Positions 1-7,173 of a DNA stretch of 9,620 bases are shown one piece after another. Under the pieces are notes generated by a model. It was not told where the DNA came from. It worked only from the letters and a program-made list of their open reading frames with translations, and searched no databases. Source of the stretch: Nocardioides sp. (GTDB taxonomy: Bacteria > Actinomycetota > Actinomycetes > Propionibacteriales > Nocardioidaceae); contig JAKFXV010000023.1 of the NCBI GenBank assembly GCA_021731205.1, positions 1 through 9,620 of the forward strand, read 5' to 3'. The translations under genes and the position numbers were made by a program. Numbering within the stretch: position 1 is the stretch's first letter; every line of letters begins with the position of its first letter.

Positions 1-1007
1 AGCAGGAGAGCGGCACCACCGAGATCATCGACCCCTGGGGCGGGTCGTACTACGTCGAGCGGCTCACCCATGACCTGGCCGAACGCGCGTGGAGCCACAT
101 CCGCGAGGTCGAGGACGCCGGCGGGATGGCCGCCGCCATCGAAGCGGGCATCCCCAAGCTCCGCATCGAGGAGGCCGCAGCCCGCACCCAGGCTCGGATC
201 GACTCCGGTGCCCAGGCCGTGATCGGCGTCAACACCTACCGGCTCGACGAGGAGCCGCCGCTGGAGGTGCGCAAGGTCTCCGGCGACGAGGTCTACCGGC
301 AACAGGTCGCCAAGTTGGAGCGACTGCGTGCCGAGCGCGACCCGGTGGCACTCGAGCGGTGCTTGGAGGCGCTCACCGCCGGAGCTCGCGACGAGCGGTC
401 CAACCTGCTCGCGCTGGCGGTCGACGCAGCGCGGGCGAAGGCAACGGTCGGCGAGATCTCCGACGCCCTGGAGAGCGTGTTCGGGCGACACCGCGCCGTC
501 ATCCGTACGATCTCAGGGGTGTACAGGTCGGAGCTGGCCGAGGACCCGAACGGCGCGACCGCCGCCGTGCTTCGTGAGACCGCAGCCTTCGAAGCCGAAC
601 ACGGACGACGCCCTCGGATCCTGGTCGCCAAGATGGGCCAGGACGGGCACGACCGGGGTCAGAAGGTCGTCGTCACCGCCTTCGCGGACCTGGGCTTCGA
701 CGTCGACGTCGGTCCGCTGTTCTCGACGCCGGAGGAGGTTGCGCAGCAGGCGGTCGATGCCGATGTGCATCTGGTCGGCGTCTCCTCCCTGGCTGCCGGA
801 CACCTCACCCTGGTGCCGGCACTCAGGCGCGCGCTCACCGCGGCGGGTCGCCCCGACCTGATGATCGTCGTGGGTGGTGTGATTCCTCCCGACGACGTGC
901 CGACGCTGCTGGAGATGGGGGCCTCCGCCGTCTTCCTCCCGGGTACGGCGATCGCGGACTCCGCGCTCGAACTCCTCGCGAGCCTGCGCGCGAAGCTCGC
1001 CGGCTGA
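1..1007 (+). CDS. scpA: Methylmalonyl-CoA mutase large subunit, 3' part (5' end outside window)
   Basis: This is the C-terminal 334 residues of a B12-dependent methylmalonyl-CoA mutase (also called MutB), which interconverts succinyl-CoA and methylmalonyl-CoA in cytosolic propionyl-CoA metabolism. The frame is open from base 3 and ends at TGA 1005-1007. The family is usually about 720-750 residues, so roughly half is missing upstream. The fragment opens in the catalytic barrel with the family hallmark DPWGGSYYVE (visible residues 10-19). The cobalamin-binding domain follows a linker rich in Glu and Arg. It carries DGHDRG (residues 214-219, His216 being the lower cobalt ligand of the DxHxxG motif), SSL (261-263) and GG (291-292), so all three B12-binding signatures are present. 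The intact DxHxxG excludes the small subunit, which has lost it. The isobutyryl-CoA mutase type, with its B12 domain on a separate chain, does not fit either. The ATG at 126 is internal and not the start. The stop overlaps the meaB start, as expected for mutase and chaperone. Confidence 0.95.
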   Translation, partial: QESGTTEIIDPWGGSYYVERLTHDLAERAWSHIREVEDAGGMAAAIEAGIPKLRIEEAAARTQARIDSGAQAVIGVNTYRLDEEPPLEVRKVSGDEVYRQQVAKLERLRAERDPVALERCLEALTAGARDERSNLLALAVDAARAKATVGEISDALESVFGRHRAVIRTISGVYRSELAEDPNGATAAVLRETAAFEAEHGRRPRILVAKMGQDGHDRGQKVVVTAFADLGFDVDVGPLFSTPEEVAQQAVDADVHLVGVSSLAAGHLTLVPALRRALTAAGRPDLMIVVGGVIPPDDVPTLLEMGASAVFLPGTAIADSALELLASLRAKLAG

Positions 1008-2038
1008 TGCCGGTGGACGACGACTCGCCGGCACGGCTCGACTCGCTGACCTCGGGGGTTCTTGCTGGCGACCGCTCGGCGCTGTCCCAGGCGATCACCT
1101 TGGCCGAGTCCAGCCGACCCGAGCATCGAGCCGAGACCCGGCGACTGCTGGCCCGCCTGGAGTCAGAGGGTGTACGCGGGGTATCGACGATTCGGGTCGG
1201 CATCTCCGGAGCCCCCGGTGTGGGCAAGTCGACGTTCATCGACGCGCTCGGCTCGATGCTCACAGCGGCCGGTCACCGCGTCGGCGTGCTCGCGGTCGAC
1301 CCGTCATCGACGCGCACCGGCGGCTCGGTGCTCGGCGACAAGACGCGGATGGCCAGGCTGGCCGTCGACGCGGCCGCATATATCCGGCCCTCGCCCACGG
1401 CCGGCAGTCTTGGGGGCGTGACGCGGGCCACTGCGCAGGCGCTGCTCCTAGTCGAGGCCGCGGGGTACGACGTCGTGCTCATCGAGACCGTCGGCGTGGG
1501 CCAGTCAGAGGTGCGCGTCGCAGGCCTGGTGGACACCTTCTGCTACCTCACCGTGGCCGGCACCGGTGACCAGCTGCAGGGCATCAAGAAGGGGATCGTC
1601 GAGCTCGCTGACGTGATCGCCGTCAACAAGGCCGACAGCGGCCGCGAGCAGGACGCCGCCGCGGCCGCGCGGGAGCTCGCCGGCGCGCTCAGACTCGTTC
1701 GTGGCGCCGACCGGGCTCCCGAGGTGGTCACCTGCTCGGCACTGTCCGGAGCCGGCGTCGAAACGGTGTGGCGTGAGGTGCTGGCGCATCGCGAGTCGCT
1801 GGGTGTCAGTGGGCTCGCCTCGCGTCGAGCGGACCAGAGGCTGGAGTTCACCGAGGCCTTGGTTCGCGACGAGCTCGACCAGCGGCTGGCCCGGTCGGCC
1901 GCCGCGAGCAAGGTTCGCGACAATGTGCGGGAGCAACTCAGATCGGGAAATGTGTCGGAGTTCGAAGCGGCAGAGCAAATTATCGAGGCATTCATCCGGT
2001 CGATCCGCGATGATCGAACTGACTCGGCGAGGAAGTAG
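1007..2038 (+). CDS. meaB: MeaB-type G-protein chaperone of methylmalonyl-CoA mutase
   Basis: This 343-residue protein is a SIMIBI-class GTPase (ArgK/MeaB, PF03308). The family gates loading of adenosylcobalamin onto the mutase and protects or rescues the enzyme from inactivation. Visible elements are the Walker A loop GAPGVGKS (68-75), a nearby DPSS (98-101), ETVGVGQSE in the Walker B/switch region (160-168), GDQLQGIKKGI (187-197, matching the MeaB region called switch III), and the guanine-specificity motif NKAD (207-210). The C-terminal 75 residues are charged and helical-looking, as expected for the dimerisation arm. The length is close to the family norm. Its ATG shares its A with the mutase TGA, and no convincing Shine-Dalgarno precedes it, so it is probably translated by coupling to the mutase. 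An alternative GTG lies two codons later. It could be named ArgK in older annotation. The adjoining mutase makes the MeaB role near certain. Confidence 0.95.
   Translation: MPVDDDSPARLDSLTSGVLAGDRSALSQAITLAESSRPEHRAETRRLLARLESEGVRGVSTIRVGISGAPGVGKSTFIDALGSMLTAAGHRVGVLAVDPSSTRTGGSVLGDKTRMARLAVDAAAYIRPSPTAGSLGGVTRATAQALLLVEAAGYDVVLIETVGVGQSEVRVAGLVDTFCYLTVAGTGDQLQGIKKGIVELADVIAVNKADSGREQDAAAAARELAGALRLVRGADRAPEVVTCSALSGAGVETVWREVLAHRESLGVSGLASRRADQRLEFTEALVRDELDQRLARSAAASKVRDNVREQLRSGNVSEFEAAEQIIEAFIRSIRDDRTDSARK
2029..2035 (+). promoter_or_regulatory. Shine-Dalgarno of the amidohydrolase gene
   Basis: GAGGAAG lies in the last codons of meaB, seven bases before ATG 2043. It decides the start: the same frame is open back to 1701, but that upstream part overlaps meaB and has no conserved content, while M20 homology begins shortly after 2043. 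Confidence 0.7.
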
Positions 2039-2042
2039 GGAG

Positions 2043-3260
2043 ATGGCTGCGGGAGACGTCGGCGCGGCTTCGGTCGTCATCGAGAAGGCCGTCGAGCGTC
2101 ACCTCGGCGCGCTGGTTGCGCTGCGTCGGGACCTGCACGCCAACCCCGAACTGGCCTGGCACGAACTCCGCACGACGGAGGTGTTGGCCCGCCACCTCGC
2201 CGAGACCAACTGCACGGTGACGACGCTCGCGCCCACCGGACTGCTGGCCGAGATCGGCGAGCGGGGACCGATGATCGCCTTGCGCGCCGATCTGGACGCA
2301 TTGCCGGTGCACGACACGACCGGCCTGCCGTGGGCGAGCCTGGCCCCTGACGTCGCCCACGCCTGCGGGCATGACGTCCATGCCACGGCCCTGCTCGGAG
2401 CAGCAATCGCACTCTCGGCCGTCGCGGCCGAGGGGTTGTTGCCCGGGAGGGTGCGGATGATCTTCCAGCCCGCCGAGGAGGTGATGCCCGGAGGTGCGCT
2501 GGAGGCGATGGCGCAAGGGGCCTTGGCCGGGGTGCAGCGGATCTATGCGGTGCACTGCGACCCCGGACTGGACGTGGGTCGGGTCGGCTTGCGGGTCGGC
2601 CCGATCACCGGAGCCGGTGACCGGTTGGAGGTTCGCCTGGCCGGCGCGGGCGGGCATACGTCGCGCCCCCACCTCACCGAGGACCTGGTCTTCGCCTTGG
2701 GCAAGGTGATCACCGAGCTCCCGGCGATCGTCTCGCGCCGGCTGGACCCGAGGGCTGGGTTCAGCGTCGTGTGGGGGATGGCCAGGTCGGGGTCGGCGGC
2801 GAACGTCATTCCCGACGAAGGGATGGTCGCCGGAACGGTCCGCATGCTCGATCCCCGCGCTTGGCTCGACGCGGAGTCGCTGGTGCGCGCCGCCGTGGCC
2901 CAGGTGGTGGCGCCTTACGAAGTGGTGGCCGAGGTGATCTACACCCGCGGCGTGCCGCCGGTCGTCAACCACCCCATGGCCGTCGAGGACTGGGCCGCAG
3001 CAGTCACCCGAGTGGCGGGCGCCGCTGGAGTTGCACCCACCAACCAGAGCCTCGGTGGAGAGGACTTCGGGTGGTACCTCGACCGGGTGCCCGGCGGCAT
3101 GGCCCGGCTCGGGACGCGTACGCCGGGTGGGCCGACCTACGACTTGCATCAAGGCAGCCTGCGGGTCGACGAAGCCGCGGTCGGGCTGGGCGCCAGGTTG
3201 CTGGCGGAGGTGGCGATCGGGTCACTGGTCAATACCGGTTGGTCCGATTCACCCCTGTGA
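2043..3260 (+). CDS. M20 family (M20D-type) metallo-amidohydrolase
   Basis: This 405-residue protein is a zinc-type hydrolase of the aminoacylase / hippurate hydrolase / AmiA-AmiB group, which cleaves N-acyl or amide bonds of amino-acid-like substrates. No signal peptide is seen, so it should be cytosolic. M20D hallmarks appear in order: RRDLHANPEL (28-37), ALRADLDALPV (79-89), HACGHDVH (106-113, with Cys108 and His110 as likely metal ligands), FQPAEE (141-146, catalytic/metal glutamates), His171, the lid-domain motif GAGGHTSRPH (201-210), GGEDFGWY (338-345) and His369 near the C terminus as the last ligand. Nothing essential is missing and the length is normal. It begins only four bases after the meaB stop with its own good ribosome-binding site, so it is probably in the mutase transcript. 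In mycobacteria the amiA1/amiB1 homologues sit near nucleoside genes, so the nearby uptake operon may be the older neighbour. The substrate cannot be read from sequence. Confidence 0.9.
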   Translation: MAAGDVGAASVVIEKAVERHLGALVALRRDLHANPELAWHELRTTEVLARHLAETNCTVTTLAPTGLLAEIGERGPMIALRADLDALPVHDTTGLPWASLAPDVAHACGHDVHATALLGAAIALSAVAAEGLLPGRVRMIFQPAEEVMPGGALEAMAQGALAGVQRIYAVHCDPGLDVGRVGLRVGPITGAGDRLEVRLAGAGGHTSRPHLTEDLVFALGKVITELPAIVSRRLDPRAGFSVVWGMARSGSAANVIPDEGMVAGTVRMLDPRAWLDAESLVRAAVAQVVAPYEVVAEVIYTRGVPPVVNHPMAVEDWAAAVTRVAGAAGVAPTNQSLGGEDFGWYLDRVPGGMARLGTRTPGGPTYDLHQGSLRVDEAAVGLGARLLAEVAIGSLVNTGWSDSPL

Positions 3261-3303
3261 GGTCACTGCCTGATAACGGTTACGGCTACGGGCCGTCGGT
3301 CCC

Positions 3304-3332
3304 TTCGCCGGTGGTCCTCACCGGGCTAGGGT
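3304..3332 (+). promoter_or_regulatory. Candidate promoter of the nucleoside-uptake operon
   Basis: TAGGGT (3327-3332) matches the actinobacterial TANNNT -10 pattern. A weak -35, TTCGCC (3304-3309), lies 17 bases upstream. Transcription would then begin near 3338-3340, just before the stem-loop at 3344-3366, giving a leader of about 50 bases. The -35 match is poor, so this is pattern matching and not proof. Confidence 0.4.
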
Positions 3333-3335
3333 GAG
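3308..3335 (+). promoter_or_regulatory. Overlapping inverted repeats across the candidate -10 box (possible operator)
   Basis: Two perfect 6-bp inverted repeats share one arm. CCGGTG (3308-3313) pairs with CACCGG (3319-3324), and CTCACC (3317-3322) pairs with GGTGAG (3330-3335). The second repeat, CTCACCGGGCTAGGGTGAG, encloses most of the proposed -10 element. The GGTG / CACC / GGTG alternation resembles a repressor site with alternative half-sites, but each arm is short and chance in GC-rich DNA is possible. No regulator gene is in the window. Confidence 0.3.
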
Positions 3336-3343
3336 CGCGAATC

Positions 3344-3366
3344 TGCGCCGCAAATTCGGCGGCGCA
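3344..3366 (+). other. 8-bp perfect stem-loop in the leader of the binding-protein gene
   Basis: Arms TGCGCCGC (3344-3351) and GCGGCGCA (3359-3366) are perfectly complementary around a 7-base AT-rich loop. The structure ends 10 bases before the Shine-Dalgarno. If transcription starts near 3338 it would be almost the 5' end of the mRNA, where it could stabilise the transcript. It could instead be a T-less terminator for the upstream genes or a DNA-level operator. Confidence 0.5.
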
Positions 3367-3376
3367 ACTGACCTCT

Positions 3377-3382
3377 AGGAGG
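3377..3382 (+). promoter_or_regulatory. Strong Shine-Dalgarno that selects a TTG start
   Basis: AGGAGG lies five bases before TTG 3388. No ATG or GTG is available at a suitable distance, and starting here gives a complete lipoprotein signal with a Met-Arg-Arg n-region. The next in-frame TTG (3397) would remove the arginines and sit too far from this site. Confidence 0.75.
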
Positions 3383-3387
3383 GCAAC

Positions 3388-4473
3388 TTGCGTCGCTTGA
3401 GCAAGATCGCCGCAGTAGTAGCCGTAGCCGCGTTGGCGCTTGTCGGCTGCGGACGTAACGATGAACCCAGCACCGCCCCGGACGCCTCGGAGTCGACCTC
3501 CACGGGCGACCTGTGCGCTGATTCCACCGGAGACGGACCGAAGGTGGGTCTGGCCTACGACGTGGGCGGTCGCGGTGACCAGTCCTTCAACGACTCGGCA
3601 TTCGCCGGCCTCGAGAAGGCTGTCGGCGACCTCGGAGCCACGTGCGTCGAGGGCGAAGCCACCGAAGGCGAGGCAGAGTCCGCGCGCGAGGGCCGGCTGC
3701 GTGAGATGGCCGATGCAGGCTTGAACCCGATCATCGGGGTCGGCTTCGCCTACAGCACGTCGGTCAACGTCGTTGCGCCCGAGTACCCCGAGGTCTCGTT
3801 CGCCGTCATCGACGGCTTCGATCCCGACGCAGAGGCCAACCCGAACGTCGCCTACCTCGGCTTCGCCGAGCAGGAAGGCTCGTTCCTCGTGGGCGCGGCC
3901 GCCGCGTTGAAGTCCGAGGCCGACCACATCGGCTTCGTGGGCGGCGTCAACATCGACCTGATCAAGAAGTTCCAGGCCGGTTTCGAGGCGGGTGCCCGGG
4001 AGATCAACCCGGACATCGTCATCGACGTCCAGTACATCGAAGAGACCGATCTCGCCGGCTTCGCCGACCCGGCTGGTGGCAAGGAAGCCGCCACCGCGCT
4101 GTTCGACAAGGGTGCCGACATCGTCTACCACGCGGCCGGTGCGTCCGGTTCGGGTGTCTTCGAAGCGGCCACCGAGGCCGACAAGTGGGCGATCGGGGTC
4201 GACTCCGATCAGTACCTCTCCGCACCTGCCGACCAGCAGGCGCACATCTTGACCTCGATGCTCAAGCGCGTCGATGTCGCAACCTTCAACATGGTCAAGT
4301 CGGTGGCCGACGGCAGCCCGTTGGTGAGCTACACGACGTACAACCTGGCTGCTGAGGGTGTCGGCTACTCCACCTCCGGTGGCTACATCGACGACATCGC
4401 AGCGGACCTGGATGCGTTGGCCGAGCGGATCAAGAGCGGCGAGATCGAGGTGCCGACGGTGCCGGCCTCGTAG
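3388..4473 (+). CDS. BMP-family nucleoside-binding lipoprotein of an ABC importer
   Basis: This 361-residue protein belongs to the basic membrane protein family (PF02608; relatives PnrA/TmpC, NupN, BmpA), the extracytoplasmic receptors for nucleosides. It starts at TTG with a short Arg-Arg n-region, a hydrophobic stretch (8-20) and the lipobox LVGC, giving lipidated Cys21. A Ser/Thr/Asp-rich linker (22-50) leads into the periplasmic-binding fold. Family motifs are VGLAYDVGGRGDQSFNDSA (53-71), GVGFAYS (117-123), FAVIDG (138-143), NVAYLGFAEQEGSFLVGAAA (153-172), GFVGGVNIDLIKKFQAGFE (182-200), VYHAAGASGSGVF (246-258) and WAIGVDSDQY (267-276). The DQSFN, IDG and GVDSD regions supply ligand contacts in PnrA-type structures. 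It is the first gene of the operon, before the ATPase, two permeases and cytidine deaminase, which supports a nucleoside ligand. Length is normal and no key segment is missing. A purine versus pyrimidine preference cannot be told. Confidence 0.93.
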   Translation: MRRLSKIAAVVAVAALALVGCGRNDEPSTAPDASESTSTGDLCADSTGDGPKVGLAYDVGGRGDQSFNDSAFAGLEKAVGDLGATCVEGEATEGEAESAREGRLREMADAGLNPIIGVGFAYSTSVNVVAPEYPEVSFAVIDGFDPDAEANPNVAYLGFAEQEGSFLVGAAAALKSEADHIGFVGGVNIDLIKKFQAGFEAGAREINPDIVIDVQYIEETDLAGFADPAGGKEAATALFDKGADIVYHAAGASGSGVFEAATEADKWAIGVDSDQYLSAPADQQAHILTSMLKRVDVATFNMVKSVADGSPLVSYTTYNLAAEGVGYSTSGGYIDDIAADLDALAERIKSGEIEVPTVPAS

Positions 4474-4482
4474 GTCTAGCTC

Positions 4483-4497
4483 GCGGTTCTCAGCCGC
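4483..4497 (+). other. Small hairpin after the binding-protein stop codon
   Basis: GCGGTT (4483-4488) can pair with AGCCGC (4492-4497), five Watson-Crick pairs plus one U-G pair, around a 3-base loop. It begins 10 bases after the TAG. A 3' stem here could protect the binding-protein mRNA from exonucleases, alone or with the larger structure beyond it. Confidence 0.4.
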
Positions 4498-4505
4498 AGT
4501 GTTCA

Positions 4506-4554
4506 ATGCTGGGGCCCGGTGCGGCGCGGTAGCGTCTGCATCGGGCTCCAGCGT
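4506..4554 (+). ncRNA. Long intercistronic RNA stem-loop between binding-protein and ATPase genes
   Basis: Bases 4506-4524 pair continuously with 4536-4554 (19 pairs, four of them G-U). After a single bulged T at 4535, bases 4525-4527 pair with 4532-4534, closing a 4-base GGTA loop. That gives 22 pairs in 49 bases with one bulge. The G-U pairs occur only in + strand RNA; in the opposite strand they become A-C mismatches, so the structure looks built for the operon transcript and not for a DNA-binding protein. It sits 33 bases after the binding-protein stop and 37 before the ATPase start. A short ATTT follows, too weak for a standard terminator. Partial termination or mRNA-end protection, giving excess binding protein, is the likely role. 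It is a cis structure and not an independent RNA gene. Confidence 0.65.
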
Positions 4555-4591
4555 GATTTCAAAGCCCGGCGCGGGAGCAGAAGGGGAGGCG

Positions 4592-6093
<1,502 letters not shown>

Positions 6094-6097
<4 letters not shown>

Positions 6098-7173
6098 ATC
6101 CAGCCGTGCTCGTCCGCAAGCTCGGTCTTGCCCTCCTCGCGCCGCTGATCGCCGTCGTGGCGGCAATGATCGTCACCAGCGGGGTGCTGGTGGTGGCCGG
6201 GGCCTCGATCGGCGACTTCTGGTCGGTCATCTTCTCGGCACCGAGCGGTCGCAACTGGACCAACATCGTCAACCAGAGCTCGATGATCTTCCTGGCCGCC
6301 TTGGCCGCCTCGATCGGGTTCCGGATGAACCTGTTCAACATCGGCATCGAGGGCCAGTACACCCTGGCCTCCTACACGGCCGCGCTGGTGGCCGGGCTGG
6401 CCCTGTTCCCGGGCAAGCTCAACGTGCTGGCGGCGCTGCTGATCGCGATGGGGGTCGGCGGTGTGTGGGCCGGGATCGCGGGCATCTTGAAGGTCACCCG
6501 AGGGGTGAGCGAGGTGATCTCCACGATCATGCTCAACGCCATCGCGGGAGGCATCGTCGGCTACCTCATCTCCAACTACGGCGAACAGTTCGGCCAAGGC
6601 CGGCGTACGACTCCGATTCCCGAGGGCAGCAGCTTCGACGGCTGGGCGCTGTTCGGTGACAACTCAGGTGAGGTGTGGTCGCTGGTACTGCTTGCGGTCC
6701 TCGCCGGCGTCGGCGTCTCGTTCCTGATCAACCGAACTCGCTTCGGGTTCGATCTGCGAGCCACGGGCCTCAACGAGGACGCCGCCGTCGCGTCGGGTGT
6801 CAACGTCAAGAAGATGGTCGTGGTCTCCATGCTGCTCTCGGGCGGCATTGCCGGGCTGATCTGGATGCCGGCCCTGTTCAACGGGGCGGACTACTACGGC
6901 CCGCCGTTCCAGCGGCTGCTGGGCTTCACGGGCATCGCGGTCGCCCTGCTCGGGCGCAATCGACCGATCGGCATCTTCTTCGGTGCGGTGCTCTTCGCGT
7001 GGCTCAGCGAGCAGGCCAACCCGCTCTCGTTGATCGCCGACATCTCGCCCTCGGTCGTGCAGATCACCCAGGGCGTCGTCGTGCTCACCGTCGTGATCGC
7101 CTACGAAGTGGTGCGTCGCTGGTCGGCCTCTGCCGAGCAACGATCGCTACGCAACGCAGAGGCGTCGACGTGA
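6094..7173 (+). CDS. Nucleoside ABC transporter permease, first subunit (NupP-like)
   Basis: This 359-residue integral membrane protein is of the BPD_transp_2 family (PF02653), one half of the transport channel. Hydrophobic segments lie roughly at 11-36, 62-77, 92-105, 110-133, 141-161, 193-213, 241-262, 278-287, 291-306 and 320-341, about ten in all. Diagnostic stretches are FRMNLFNIGIEGQY (76-89) and the cytoplasmic loop FDLRATGLNEDAAVASGVNV (219-238), where this family contacts the ATPase. The tail (343-359) is polar and probably cytoplasmic. The GTG start overlaps the ATPase stop as GTGA, with GGAGGGAG (6081-6088) ahead, so translation is coupled and subunit ratios can be fixed. Length is normal for the actinobacterial form. 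It forms a heterodimer with the next gene product. Confidence 0.92.

Larger units (their letters stand above)
3261..3387 (+). other. Intergenic region between amidohydrolase and nucleoside-uptake operon
   Basis: This 127-base gap is the largest break in the window and the natural place for the uptake operon promoter. It contains a candidate -35/-10 pair, two overlapping 6-bp inverted repeats around the -10 box, an 8-bp stem-loop and the Shine-Dalgarno of the binding-protein gene, each listed separately. No T-rich tract follows any stem, so no classical intrinsic terminator for the upstream genes is visible. I see no credible small ORF. Confidence 0.8.
4474..4591 (+). other. Gap between binding-protein and ATPase genes
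   Basis: These 118 bases contain no credible gene. They hold a small hairpin right after the binding-protein stop, a long stem-loop (4506-4554) and the ATPase ribosome-binding site GGGGAGG (4583-4589). The downstream frame is open through the whole gap but has no homology before ATG 4592. Confidence 0.75.

Noticed and set aside
126..128. ATG as the start of a short B12-binding protein
   Set aside because: The frame is open to the window edge and the upstream residues include the mutase hallmark DPWGGSYYVE, so the gene is a truncated full-length mutase.
1701..2042. Upstream extension of the amidohydrolase frame inside meaB
   Set aside because: It has no M20 content, overlaps a well-supported gene, and a good ribosome-binding site points to ATG 2043.
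2771..3334. 187-codon + strand open frame spanning the end of the amidohydrolase gene
   Set aside because: It is arginine-rich and low-complexity with no motif, in a frame shifted from the real gene.
3278..3429. 12-base inverted repeat with one mismatch (3278-3289 and 3418-3429)
   Set aside because: The second copy is a run of Val and Ala codons in the signal peptide, and the first lies upstream of the likely transcription start; chance similarity is the simpler explanation.
4530..4535. TAGCGT as a -10 box for an internal promoter before the ATPase
   Set aside because: It lies in the loop and upper stem of the long hairpin and has no -35 element at a suitable distance.
4358..4591. Upstream extension of the ATPase frame through the gap into the binding-protein gene
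   Set aside because: ATPase homology begins right after ATG 4592, which has its own Shine-Dalgarno; the extension has no conserved content.
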